A stretch of 64,000 nt of DNA. Source: Aquimarina sp042434915. Lineage in GTDB: Bacteria > Bacteroidota > Bacteroidia > Flavobacteriales > Flavobacteriaceae. Below the pieces are notes generated by a model, which did no database searches, was not told where the DNA came from, and was given only the letters and a program-made list of their open reading frames with translations. Below are positions 1-8,166 of the stretch, piece after piece. The translations under genes and the position numbers were made by a program. The stretch lies in the NCBI RefSeq assembly GCF_042434915.1, contig NZ_CP170198.1:3162001-3226000 (forward strand), read 5' to 3'. Positions within the stretch are counted from its first letter, which is position 1, and each line of letters begins with the position of its first letter.

Positions 1-1
1 T

Positions 2-1177
2 AATGAAGGCATTCTACCTGCCGGAAAAAGTACAAATTCATTTATACCCTTTGATCTCAAGAAAGCATATAATTTGCCTACTTACAAAGAGAAAGATGCA
101 ATTTACACGTATCATTTCTATAGATTACTTCAGCGAGCCAAGCATGTGTACCTTCTATATAATACAGAAAACGAAGGTATTGGTGGAGGTGAAAAAAGTA
201 GATTTTTGCATCAATTGATTTTAGATACTTCTGCAAAGCATCATGTCAAAGAAAATATACTCATATCCAATGTTCCGAAAATTATAAATACTCCTATACA
301 GTTCAATAAAACTCAGGATTGTATAGCATCTATACAAAAGCTAGCCAGTTATGGACTATCACCTTCATCATTAACAACGTATGTAAGAAACCCTATCGAT
401 TTTTACTATAGATATGTATTAGGTATTAAAGAGACCGAGGAGGTTGAAGAAACCGTAGCGGCAAATACACTAGGAACGGTTATTCATAATACACTAGAAA
501 ATTTTTATAAACCGCTGGAGAATCATTTACTCCAAGAAAATGATATTCAGAAAATGATTTTGCAAGTCGATCAAGAAGTGGCAGATCAATTTAAAAAAGA
601 ATATGGGGATTTAGATATAAAAGGAGGAAAAAATCTTTTAATTTTTGAGGTTGCAAAGCGCTATCTTTTAAAGTTCCTTACATCCGAATTAGAACTGATC
701 AGGTCTGGTAATGAGCTTAAAATAATTCTAATCGAACAGTCGCTAAAGGCCAAAATAGATATTGCAGAGCTGGGAACAGATATTTATGTAAAGGGAAAAG
801 TTGATCGAATAGACCAATTAAATGGTGTTACTCGAATTATAGATTATAAAACTGGAAAGGTTACTAAGTCAGATGTTACGTTGATGGGATGGGATGGTTT
901 GACTGATGAATATGCGAATAGTAAAATTATCCAGATATTAACGTATGCATTGATGCAACAAAAAGTTGGAGAAGTACAAGTGCCTTTTGAAGCAGGTATT
1001 ATTTCTTTTAAAAACTTAAAGGAAGGCTTTTTGAAATTTGGCACAAAGCAAAGTATTCGAGGCAAAATAGAAAATGAAATTAATCAAGAAACATTGAATG
1101 TTTTTGAAGAACAATTGAAAAACTTAATCACCGAGATTTTTTCGGTAGAGATTCCTTTTATAGAAAAAGAAGTTTAA
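2..1177 (+). CDS. PD-(D/E)XK nuclease family protein, AddB-like (5' end outside window)
   Basis: The gene is cut by the left window edge; about 391 codons are open from base 2 to a TAA stop. The first visible part resembles the end of a UvrD/AddB-type helicase-like region (YTYHFYRLLQRAKHVYLLYN). The C-terminal half is a RecB-family nuclease domain: a GTVIHNTLE helix, then VDRID and IDYKTGKV, which supply the catalytic Asp and the D-x-K pair. Such proteins act in double-strand break processing with an AddA/UvrD-like helicase, which is probably upstream of the window. The family call is firm; the AddB-equivalent role is inference. A start at the internal ATG at 74 is unlikely because homology-like sequence continues upstream of it. 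The next gene begins 6 bp after the stop. Confidence 0.85.
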   Translation, partial: NEGILPAGKSTNSFIPFDLKKAYNLPTYKEKDAIYTYHFYRLLQRAKHVYLLYNTENEGIGGGEKSRFLHQLILDTSAKHHVKENILISNVPKIINTPIQFNKTQDCIASIQKLASYGLSPSSLTTYVRNPIDFYYRYVLGIKETEEVEETVAANTLGTVIHNTLENFYKPLENHLLQENDIQKMILQVDQEVADQFKKEYGDLDIKGGKNLLIFEVAKRYLLKFLTSELELIRSGNELKIILIEQSLKAKIDIAELGTDIYVKGKVDRIDQLNGVTRIIDYKTGKVTKSDVTLMGWDGLTDEYANSKIIQILTYALMQQKVGEVQVPFEAGIISFKNLKEGFLKFGTKQSIRGKIENEINQETLNVFEEQLKNLITEIFSVEIPFIEKEV

Positions 1178-1183
1178 TTACGT

Positions 1184-2029
1184 ATGAAAATAATTAAAAA
1201 TAGTATCGTTACAGGTAAGTTTAGTAAACCATTACTAACAGATATTTTTTTTGAAGAAACCACATTCGCAAAACCAGTTATTTTATTTTGTCATGGATAT
1301 AAGGGCTTTAAAGATTGGGGTCCATGGGATTTGGTCGCCAAGTTTTTTGCGAAAAAAGGGTATTGCTTTATCAAATTTAATTTTTCGCATAATGGATGTA
1401 CGGTAGAGCAACCGGATTATTTTGATGATCTACAGAGTTTCGGAGAAAACACATATTCCAAAGAAATGAGTGATGTAGACAGTTTGTTGGATTGGATATA
1501 TGGCAAACAAAATCCTTATATTAAGCATATGGATCTTTCAAAAGTTTCTATTATTGGACACTCGAGAGGGGGTGGTATAGCTACACTCGTGGCAGCAATT
1601 GACTCTAGAATTCGTACATTGATAACCTGGGCTGGCGTTTCAAATTTTAAGGATAGATTTCCCAAAGAAAAAGCACTTTCTGATTGGAAAAAATCTGGTG
1701 TTATGTATGTGACAAATAAAAGAACTTTACAAGAAATGCCACATTATTATTCTTTTTACACTGATTTTTTGCAAAATGAAAAGAATTTAACAATAGAAAT
1801 AGCTGCCAAAAAGATAAATATTCCTACGTTAATAATACATGGAGAGTTGGATACCGCTGTGACCTATAAAGAAGCCAAAAATTTAAAAACTTGGATACCA
1901 CATAGTACACTCATCACCATAGAGGAAGCAAATCACGTATTTGGGGCTCAACATCCCTATTGCCAAAAAAAATTACCGAGCCAACTATTAAAAGCAGTAG
2001 AAGAATCAATAAATTTTGCATTTCTTTAA
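1184..2029 (+). CDS. alpha/beta hydrolase (dienelactone hydrolase/serine aminopeptidase-like)
   Basis: A 281-aa cytoplasmic protein without signal peptide. The oxyanion-side motif FCHGYKGFKDWG lies near residue 36, the nucleophile elbow GHSRGG (Ser about 127) is intact, and the acid/base part is seen as IHGELD and ANHVFG near residues 222 and 245. This is the complete triad of a serine hydrolase of the alpha/beta fold. Substrate cannot be told from sequence; candidates are small esters or peptides. It starts 6 bp downstream of the nuclease gene, so the two are probably co-transcribed. The ATG at 1184 is the only reasonable start. Confidence 0.85.
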   Translation: MKIIKNSIVTGKFSKPLLTDIFFEETTFAKPVILFCHGYKGFKDWGPWDLVAKFFAKKGYCFIKFNFSHNGCTVEQPDYFDDLQSFGENTYSKEMSDVDSLLDWIYGKQNPYIKHMDLSKVSIIGHSRGGGIATLVAAIDSRIRTLITWAGVSNFKDRFPKEKALSDWKKSGVMYVTNKRTLQEMPHYYSFYTDFLQNEKNLTIEIAAKKINIPTLIIHGELDTAVTYKEAKNLKTWIPHSTLITIEEANHVFGAQHPYCQKKLPSQLLKAVEESINFAFL

Positions 2030-2086
2030 CAAATAATACTTACACTAAATAAAATTTACATCTTTTTTTTTCGTTTATTTGTAACC

Positions 2087-2371
2087 ATGACTGCAAATAA
2101 AAATTTTATTGCTTCACTATTGTTAGTGTTATTCGGCATCATTCAGATTGCTGATCTACACGCATTAGATCATGATGCTGATGATCTTGACTGTAAAATT
2201 TGTCAGTTTGCCTCTGATCAGAAGTCAGAATCTTTTCTTCCAATACAGCAAATACAAGTACCACAAACACTGTATGTAAATATTAGTGTTATCTCTTTAC
2301 TTTATCCCGATGTACTATACACGGAAAATGAATTTGGCACCTTTCACAATAAAGCACCACCTGCTGCTTAA
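2087..2371 (+). CDS. small exported His/Cys protein, DUF2946-like, upstream of TonB receptor
   Basis: A 94-aa protein with a hydrophobic N-terminal segment (residues 8-22) that could be a signal peptide or anchor. After it comes an Asp/His stretch (HALDHDADD) and a CKIC pair (Cys36, Cys39), and the C-terminus ends in KAPPAA. This layout (membrane start, His, CxxC, terminal APP) resembles the short DUF2946-type proteins found beside metal-linked TonB receptors, but no family membership was tested. It lies 76 bp upstream of the ZnuD-like receptor and is probably in its transcription unit. A periplasmic metal-binding role is inferred from Asp/His/Cys content and context. Confidence 0.6.
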   Translation: MTANKNFIASLLLVLFGIIQIADLHALDHDADDLDCKICQFASDQKSESFLPIQQIQVPQTLYVNISVISLLYPDVLYTENEFGTFHNKAPPAA

Positions 2372-2447
2372 TCATTCCTTTATTTTATTGATATCAGTTA
2401 TACTTTTAGAGTAGTAACTTGATTAGTTCACTTTTTTTATTTTTTTG

Positions 2448-4847
2448 ATGAAAAGATTCGCATGTATTTTTGTGTTTCTTTTAGGTAATAGTATGCTACT
2501 TGCACAAGATTGTAATTTGATCCTAACTGGACAGGTTATAGATTTTCATGATGGTTTACCGCTAAAAGATGCAACAATTTCTTTTAATGATTCTGTTTTT
2601 ACAACAGACAATGAGGGCAATTTTAGGATAACTAACCTTTGTCCCATAGCCTATGCTTTTACAGTTAAGCATGAAGATTGTATTTCGCAGATTAAGACTA
2701 TTGATATAGCAAAAATATCTAAATATGATTTTTATTTAGAACATCATTATACTGATTTAGAACAAGTAAATATCAGTGCAATCAAAGGGAATGCTATTAC
2801 TAATAGCCTATCAGAAGACAGACTATCCAATAAAGATTTAGAGAAATATAGTAGCCTTTCTTTGGGAGATGCTTTAAAACAAGTATCGGGAGTAACGAGT
2901 TTGTCTACAGGAAACATGATTGTCAAACCAGTAATTCAAGGATTGCACAGTAGCCGAATTATTATTATGAACAATGGGGTACGTCAAGAGGATCAAGAAT
3001 GGGGAGAGGAGCATGCTCCCAATGTTGACATCAATGCTTTCAATCAAATTAAGATTATTAAAGGTGCTGGAGCTTTGCAATATGGAGGCAATGCTATTGG
3101 AGGCGTTATAGTAGCCGAAAATAAGTTAACAACACTTAAAGACACAGTCTTTGGCGCCACTCAATTTACTGCGAGTACTAATGGCAGAGGAACGGCAATG
3201 AGTACCTCGGTAAATATCGGATTTGATCAAGGCTGGAGTGCAAAAGCGCAAGGAACTTTAAAGTATTTTGGGGATAGCGAGGCTCCAGATTATATATTAA
3301 CTAACACTGGACATCAAGAACAAAGTTTCTCATTGGGTGCAGGCTATTCTAACTTTCAATTTGGAACCGAAGCATATTATAGTTTTTATAACACTAAACA
3401 AGGTATTTTGAGAGCCTCTCATATTGGAAATGTGGGTGATTTAATACGAGCAATAAAAAGTGACCGTCCTTTAATTGAAGAGGATTTTACTTACTCGGTT
3501 AATGCTCCCAAACAAGAAACTCAACATCATTTGGCAAAATTGAAAGCATACAACCGATTTCGGAATCTCGGAAAGTGGGAAATCCAATATGCTTTGCAAA
3601 TAAATCAAAGAAAAGAGTTTGATATTCGTAGAGGAGAGGATCGTAACAAAGCGAGCTTAGATTTAAAATTACTAACTCAAACTCTTGAATCTTCTTTTTT
3701 GTTTGATGCTAATGAAAGTTTCAAAAAAACTATAGGGATTCAAGTAACTAACCAAAAAAACACACCAAATCCAGAAACAGGAGTGCGTAGACTTATCCCT
3801 GATTATCAAGAGTTTGGTGCAGGATTATTTTTGATTTCAGAAATAGATCTTTTTAAAAATATCAAAGCTGATTTTGGTATTCGCTATGACTATAGTTACC
3901 TAGATGCAAAAAAGTTTTATTTAAAAGACTTCTGGGAAGACCGAGACTACGATCGTGATTTTTTTGATATAATTGTACAAGATGAAGGAAACCAATGGTT
4001 GACAAATCCCAAATTCGATTATCATAGTATCGCAGCTTCAGCGGGTATTAAATATTCTTATGGTAGTGAAAATATATTCTTGTTCAATGCTTCGTATGCG
4101 ATGCGAGCTCCCAATCCGACCGAACTTTTTAGTGATGGTTTACATCACAGTGCTGCCATTATTGAATTAGGTAAATTAGATTTAGATCAAGAAAAAGCAC
4201 TCAAATTTTCGCTAACTTCAGAGCACAATAATATTTTCAACCTATTATCTCTCAAAGTAGCGCCGTATATAAGCCAGATCCAAGATTATAAATTGCTTGA
4301 GCCTACCGGGTTAGAGCTTACGGTAAGAGGTGCTTTTCCGGTATGGGAGTATCGACAAACTAACGCTCTGCTCTATGGATTGGATATTGATGTGACCGCA
4401 AATTTTTCTAAAAAATGGAGCGCATCAAGTGCCTTCTCTTACATACGAGGACAAGATCAAGCACTAGATGAAAATTTACCACTAATGCCAGCCCCGGTTA
4501 TTCGATCTAGCCTTTCATATTCATTAGCAAAATTTCAATTTTCATTAATTAATGTAACTGCAATGGAGCAAAAGGATTTTCCTGATACTAATTTTGAAGT
4601 AGAATATGTAGATGCTAATTCTATTCAAAGAGATTTGGTGGACATATCTTCTCCACCACCCGGTTATACATTATTTGATTTTGATATCAACTATACAATG
4701 TCTTTAAAAAATCCTAAAGACTTAACACTAGGTCTTTCTATAAATAACACGTTTAACACAACGTATAGAGAATATCTAAACCGACAGCGCTATTATACTG
4801 ATGCGTTAGGACGAAATATTTCTGTACACTTTAATTTTAAATTTTAA
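2448..4847 (+). CDS. TonB-dependent outer-membrane receptor, ZnuD-like
   Basis: A 799-aa receptor. It has a signal peptide (MKRFACIFVFLLGNSMLLAQ), a CarboxypepD_reg-like beta domain (about residues 25-105), a plug domain (about 110-230) and a 22-strand-type barrel ending in Phe (HFNFKF). The plug contains QEWGEEHAPNVD and GALQYGGNAIGGVI, the pattern of ZnuD-like zinc/metal receptors. The start was moved to the ATG at 2448; a TTG lies one codon upstream. Flanked by a small His/Cys protein and, 4 bp downstream, by a lipoprotein gene, it is the core of a probable metal uptake cassette. The TonB receptor call is certain; the metal is inference. Confidence 0.9.
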   Translation: MKRFACIFVFLLGNSMLLAQDCNLILTGQVIDFHDGLPLKDATISFNDSVFTTDNEGNFRITNLCPIAYAFTVKHEDCISQIKTIDIAKISKYDFYLEHHYTDLEQVNISAIKGNAITNSLSEDRLSNKDLEKYSSLSLGDALKQVSGVTSLSTGNMIVKPVIQGLHSSRIIIMNNGVRQEDQEWGEEHAPNVDINAFNQIKIIKGAGALQYGGNAIGGVIVAENKLTTLKDTVFGATQFTASTNGRGTAMSTSVNIGFDQGWSAKAQGTLKYFGDSEAPDYILTNTGHQEQSFSLGAGYSNFQFGTEAYYSFYNTKQGILRASHIGNVGDLIRAIKSDRPLIEEDFTYSVNAPKQETQHHLAKLKAYNRFRNLGKWEIQYALQINQRKEFDIRRGEDRNKASLDLKLLTQTLESSFLFDANESFKKTIGIQVTNQKNTPNPETGVRRLIPDYQEFGAGLFLISEIDLFKNIKADFGIRYDYSYLDAKKFYLKDFWEDRDYDRDFFDIIVQDEGNQWLTNPKFDYHSIAASAGIKYSYGSENIFLFNASYAMRAPNPTELFSDGLHHSAAIIELGKLDLDQEKALKFSLTSEHNNIFNLLSLKVAPYISQIQDYKLLEPTGLELTVRGAFPVWEYRQTNALLYGLDIDVTANFSKKWSASSAFSYIRGQDQALDENLPLMPAPVIRSSLSYSLAKFQFSLINVTAMEQKDFPDTNFEVEYVDANSIQRDLVDISSPPPGYTLFDFDINYTMSLKNPKDLTLGLSINNTFNTTYREYLNRQRYYTDALGRNISVHFNFKF

Positions 4848-4851
4848 ACCC

Positions 4852-5394
4852 ATGAGAAATTTTAAACATTTTGCAACTTTAACAAGTATAATACTATTTT
4901 TTGCTGCTTGTAGTAGCGATGATGATCTTCCCGAAGTAATAAACGATGAAGAAACAATTACTACTGTAAAACTGACACTTACAACGGTTGGTTCGGGCGA
5001 AACACAAACAGTGATTTGGACTAAGGATAATGAGGAAACCATTACACTAGACCAAGACAGTAGTTATGAAGTGTCTATTCAATTTCTGGATGAATCAGAC
5101 CCCAATGATGTAGAAGATATTACCGAGGAAGTGATAGAAGAAAAAGATGAACATTTTGTTTATTTTGAAACTACTACAGAGAATTTGACTATTCAAAGCT
5201 CAGAGGAGGATGTAATAGATAGTAATAATAAAGCGATTAATTTAATAACAACTTGGCAAACTCCAGCAGTTTCTTCAACAGGTATTGTTAAAGCTTTTTT
5301 AATACATGAACCACTTACGAAGACTGGTGAAAAGCGTGATGATTTTGGTGGAGAAACAGATATAGAAGTAAGCTTTGATGTTGTTGTTCAGTAA
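4852..5394 (+). CDS. acidic lipoprotein downstream of TonB receptor
   Basis: A 180-aa protein with a lipoprotein signal peptide: hydrophobic stretch, then lipobox FAAC with Cys20, followed by SSDDD, a typical surface or outer-membrane retention sequence in Bacteroidota. The mature part is strongly acidic and Thr-rich with predicted beta structure and ends in a DIEVSFDVVVQ strand. No catalytic motif is visible. The gene starts 4 bp after the TonB receptor stop, so it is surely co-transcribed and likely assists the receptor as a substrate-binding or lid lipoprotein. I do not recognise a characterised family. Confidence 0.75.
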   Translation: MRNFKHFATLTSIILFFAACSSDDDLPEVINDEETITTVKLTLTTVGSGETQTVIWTKDNEETITLDQDSSYEVSIQFLDESDPNDVEDITEEVIEEKDEHFVYFETTTENLTIQSSEEDVIDSNNKAINLITTWQTPAVSSTGIVKAFLIHEPLTKTGEKRDDFGGETDIEVSFDVVVQ

Positions 5395-5409
5395 CTTTTG
5401 GAATTAGTA

Positions 5410-5512
5410 TAGTTGAAACTATGGCATGTGCAAGTTGAGTTTGTGTATAATTATCTTGCTTGGTTTCGATAAAATCTCCGAAATCTAATTTCGGAGATTT
5501 ACCTTTTTTTTC
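5410..5512 (+). ncRNA. candidate structured small RNA, copy 1 (ends in intrinsic terminator)
   Basis: Non-coding stretch after the lipoprotein stop. An outer helix pairs 5412-5419 with 5463-5470 (GTTGAAAC with GTTTCGAT, two G-U pairs). An inner helix pairs 5430-5433 with 5456-5459 (GCAA/TTGC, extended by a G-C pair). The loop holds AAGTTGAGTTTGTGT (5432-5446). Directly after comes a 12-bp perfect hairpin (5472-5483/5489-5500) and eight T. The same architecture and the same 15-mer recur at 5740-5841 with different but still pairing bases in both helices. It could also be the 3' UTR of the lipoprotein operon. RNA function is inferred from structure only. Confidence 0.45.
5472..5511 (+). terminator. 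intrinsic terminator after metal-uptake operon / copy-1 RNA
   Basis: Perfect 12-bp stem with a 5-nt loop (AAATCTCCGAAA paired with TTTCGGAGATTT), then ACC and eight T. It would end transcription of the receptor-lipoprotein operon and of the copy-1 RNA. Confidence 0.8.
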
Positions 5513-5739
5513 TTAGTGTATTTTGAACAACATACTTTTAAACATCAAAAAGACGAATATAAAATATTGATTTGCACTGTTATTACTGCGATTATCTATG
5601 GTATATCCTCAGTTTTATTATAAAGTAAATATTTATTTTAACAATTGTTTACAGTATCGTTAAATCTAAATTATGAATAATAAAAACACGTTTTTATACT
5701 GTAATTGGTACTATATTCGCAGCTTTAAAATAAAAAACA

Positions 5740-5841
5740 AAATAATTGAAACCTTCATAATTAGTATAAGTTGAGTTTGTGTTAATACGATTATGTTTCA
5801 ATTTAGACCTCCGGAAGTAGTTAGCCGGGGGTTGTTTTTTT
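5740..5841 (+). ncRNA. candidate structured small RNA, copy 2
   Basis: Second copy of the element at 5410. The outer helix is a perfect 9-bp pair, AATTGAAAC (5744-5752) with GTTTCAATT (5795-5803). The inner helix is ATAA (5766-5769) with TTAT (5791-5794), and AAGTTGAGTTTGTGT (5768-5782) lies in the loop. A terminator hairpin (5808-5814/5825-5831) and seven T follow at once. Compared with copy 1, base pairs change on both sides in the inner helix and through G-U in the outer helix, which argues for selection on RNA structure. A TATATTCG box at 5713-5720 could be its own -7 promoter element. It stands alone, 28 bp before the VF530 gene. Confidence 0.5.
5807..5841 (+). terminator. intrinsic terminator of copy-2 RNA
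   Basis: CCTCCGG pairs with CCGGGGG (one G-U), loop of 10 nt, followed by TTG and seven T. No protein gene precedes it for more than 400 bp, so it most likely ends a separate short transcript. Confidence 0.7.
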
Positions 5842-5868
5842 GTATATTAAACAGCTTAGTAACTTGTT

Positions 5869-6084
5869 ATGGAAAAACAACCTAATAATCCCTTGCATGG
5901 AATAAAACTTGTCGATATCTTAGAATATTTGGTAGCAACATACGGTTGGATACAATTAGGTAACCTAATAAATATTAAGTGTTTTACTATCGACCCCTCT
6001 ATAAAATCAAGTCTTAAATTCTTAAGAAAAACTCCTTGGGCTAGAGAGAAGGTTGAGAAATTATATATAAAATCATTGAAGTAA
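5869..6084 (+). CDS. VF530 family (DUF2132) small DNA-binding protein
   Basis: A 71-aa protein carrying the whole family signature: NNPLHGIKL near the start, YGWIQLG in the middle, then IKCFTIDPSIKSSLKFLRKTPWAREKVE, which is nearly invariant in VF530 proteins. A Vibrio fischeri member has a solved structure and is described as DNA-binding; the biological role is not established. The length matches the family. It is a single gene between the candidate RNA copy 2 and tRNA-Gly on the opposite strand. Confidence 0.85.
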   Translation: MEKQPNNPLHGIKLVDILEYLVATYGWIQLGNLINIKCFTIDPSIKSSLKFLRKTPWAREKVEKLYIKSLK

Positions 6085-6139
6085 AAAAAGCTCCATAATG
6101 TTATGAAGCTTATTGAAAAATTACTAGAAATTTTTTTTG

Positions 6140-6213
6140 TGGAGAAGATGGGATTCGAACCCACGACCTCTTGACTGCCAGTCAAGCACTCTAGCCAACT
6201 GAGCTACATCCCC
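6140..6213 (-). tRNA. tRNA-Gly (GCC)
   Basis: Read on the minus strand, the sequence folds into a cloverleaf. The acceptor strand GGGGATG pairs with CTTCTCC (one mismatch, one G-U). The D arm contains AGCTCAGTTGGCTAGAG. The anticodon arm is CTTGA-CTGCCAG-TCAAG with anticodon GCC, and the T arm is GTGGG-TTCGAAT-CCCAT. CCA is not encoded. It lies between the VF530 gene and the GNAT gene. Confidence 0.92.
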
Positions 6214-6303
6214 GGCTATATAGAAGTGTCAAAAATACATGTTTTTGCTAAATAACCTATCAAAAACTACAATATTCATTCTGTAAAATTGCACTCAAGT
6301 TCC

Positions 6304-6311
6304 TATATTTG
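6304..6311 (+). promoter_or_regulatory. possible -7 promoter box for GNAT-MATE pair
   Basis: TATATTTG matches the Bacteroidota -7 motif TAnnTTTG and lies 4 bp before the ATG at 6316, which would give an almost leaderless mRNA. No clear -33 TTG at the right spacing, so this is tentative. Confidence 0.3.
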
Positions 6312-6315
6312 AGAA

Positions 6316-6816
6316 ATGATTTCAAAAGCTACGCTATCCGATGTTGAGCAAATATATCAACTAACACAGGCTTGTGCCAAAGCACTTATCTCGAATAATA
6401 TTTATCAATGGAATGAACATTATCCCACTCAAGATCGTTTTGAAAAAGATATTGAGCGAGATGAAATGTATACCTATAAAGTTGATGGTAAAATACTGGG
6501 GATTATCGTGCTCACACCAATAATGGATGAAGAGTATATACCAATTACTTGGCTCACCGAAAACGCAAAAAATCTTTATATCCATAGATTGGCGGTACAG
6601 CCAACGCATTGGGGTCAAGGTATTGCAAGAGCGCTTATGGATTTTGGTGAAGCCTATGCACGTAAACATACATACTCTTCTGTGCGGCTCGACACCTTCA
6701 GTGTAAATAAACGTAATCAAATTTTCTATAAAAATAGAGGTTATCAAAAAGTAGGTGAAATATTTTTCCCAAAGCAAAGTGAATTTCCATTTTATTGCTA
6801 CGAATTGGTATGGTAG
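6316..6816 (+). CDS. GNAT family N-acetyltransferase
   Basis: A 166-aa single-domain acetyltransferase. The acetyl-CoA-binding core is seen as LAVQPTHWGQGIARALM (about residues 95-111, the Q/R-x-x-G-x-A loop), followed by the beta strand VRLDTFSVN and the FYKNRGYQKVGE helix-strand near residues 135-148. N-terminal helices carry QWNEHYP, common in flavobacterial members. The substrate (amine or N-terminus) is not predictable. The stop codon overlaps the start of the downstream MATE gene by 7 bp, indicating translational coupling. Confidence 0.85.
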   Translation: MISKATLSDVEQIYQLTQACAKALISNNIYQWNEHYPTQDRFEKDIERDEMYTYKVDGKILGIIVLTPIMDEEYIPITWLTENAKNLYIHRLAVQPTHWGQGIARALMDFGEAYARKHTYSSVRLDTFSVNKRNQIFYKNRGYQKVGEIFFPKQSEFPFYCYELVW

Positions 6817-8147
6817 CAAACTCAATTAGTTTTAAAAATATTAATCGCTTAGCAATACCGGCTATCGTTGCAGGTATTGCAGAACCTTTGTTATCAATTA
6901 CTGATACAGCTATTGTTGGGAATATTCCCGTTTATGGAACCGAATCCCTCGCAGCTGTTGGTATTGTAGGGTCTTTTTTATCTGCGCTAATTTGGATTCT
7001 GGGTCAAACAAGAAGTGCTATTTCTACAATCATCTCTCAATATTTGGGTGCTAATAGATTGGACGAAGTTGAAACCTTACCAGCTCAAGCCATTTTTTTA
7101 AATGTTAGTCTTAGTGTTTTAATATTAGTCTCAACTGTTTTTTTTATTGAAGATATTTTTAAACTTTATAATGCGACAGGACGCATCCTTAAATACTGCG
7201 TTCAATATTATGAGATCAGAGTTTGGGGCTTTCCTTTAACATTATTTACGTTTGCAGTTTTCGGTATTTTTAGAGGATTACAAAACACATTTTGGCCGAT
7301 GATAGTCGCCATTATTGGAGCAAGTATCAATGTAGTTCTCGATCTCATTTTGGTATATGGTATCGATACGCTTATCAATCCAATGGGTATACGAGGAGCT
7401 GCATGGGCAAGTTTGATTTCCCAAGCGATCATGGCTATCATCGTATTTATCCTTTTGATTGTTAAAACCAATGTGAGCCTTAAACTTAAATTACCTTTTA
7501 ATAAAGAATTGGGACGATTAGTGGGAATGAGTTTAAACTTGTTTGTACGTTCTATAGCCCTCAATACAGCAATTTATTTTGCAAATGCAAATGCTACTGG
7601 TTATGGTAAAGAATATATTGCAGCTCATACGATTGCCTTAAATATTTGGTTATTCACAGCCTTTTTTATTGATGGTTATGGAGCAGCAGGTAATATTTTA
7701 AGTGGTAGATTATTAGGATCAAAAAGTTATAATATTCTATGGAGACTCAGTAAAAAGGTAACCTTATACGGTGTAGTGGTGAGTTTGATTTTGGGAATTA
7801 TAGGTGGTATCTTTTACAATCAAATTGGGGCAGTCTTTACCAAAGAACCTCTAGTTTTAGAAACTTTTTATGCTATTTTCTTTATTGTACTTATTGTCCA
7901 ACCGATCAATGGTATTGCATTTGTTTTTGATGGGATTTTTAAAGGTCTTGGCGAAATGAGTTTTTTACGCAACGTATTACTAGCGGCTACTTTTTTAGCA
8001 TTTATTCCAGTATTATATATCTGTGAATACTTTGACCTAAAATTACTGGGAATTTGGATAGCATTTTTAGTTTGGGCACTAGTAAGAGGTGTTGCTTTAG
8101 TTATAAAATTTAGAACTATGATACGTCCAAAGTTGATTAGCAACTAA
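6810..8147 (+). CDS. MATE family efflux transporter
   Basis: A 445-aa polytopic inner-membrane protein with about 12 hydrophobic segments and the MATE N-terminal signature INRLAIPAIVAGIAEPLLSITDTAIVGN, repeated in weaker form in the second half. MATE proteins export cationic drugs or metabolites in exchange for Na+ or H+; the sequence is of the DinF-like branch. The ATG at 6810 lies inside the end of the GNAT gene (ATGGTAG overlap) and gives the expected N-terminus; a TTG further upstream would add five atypical residues. Substrate unknown. Confidence 0.88.
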   Translation: MVANSISFKNINRLAIPAIVAGIAEPLLSITDTAIVGNIPVYGTESLAAVGIVGSFLSALIWILGQTRSAISTIISQYLGANRLDEVETLPAQAIFLNVSLSVLILVSTVFFIEDIFKLYNATGRILKYCVQYYEIRVWGFPLTLFTFAVFGIFRGLQNTFWPMIVAIIGASINVVLDLILVYGIDTLINPMGIRGAAWASLISQAIMAIIVFILLIVKTNVSLKLKLPFNKELGRLVGMSLNLFVRSIALNTAIYFANANATGYGKEYIAAHTIALNIWLFTAFFIDGYGAAGNILSGRLLGSKSYNILWRLSKKVTLYGVVVSLILGIIGGIFYNQIGAVFTKEPLVLETFYAIFFIVLIVQPINGIAFVFDGIFKGLGEMSFLRNVLLAATFLAFIPVLYICEYFDLKLLGIWIAFLVWALVRGVALVIKFRTMIRPKLISN

Positions 8148-8166
8148 GAAAAGGGTAATATTAACG

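Noticed and set aside
3..218. Short plus-strand ORF of 71 codons at the left edge
   Set aside because: It is out of frame with the AddB-like nuclease, whose frame is open from base 2 and continues homology-like sequence; the short frame is a shadow.
5856..6185. Minus-strand ORF of 109 codons
   Set aside because: It covers the antisense of the VF530 gene and part of tRNA-Gly; composition is not protein-like.
6140..6213. tRNA-Ala from the GCC-like loop
   Set aside because: The 7-nt loop CTGCCAG places GCC at 34-36, which decodes Gly; an Ala tRNA would need GGC or UGC.
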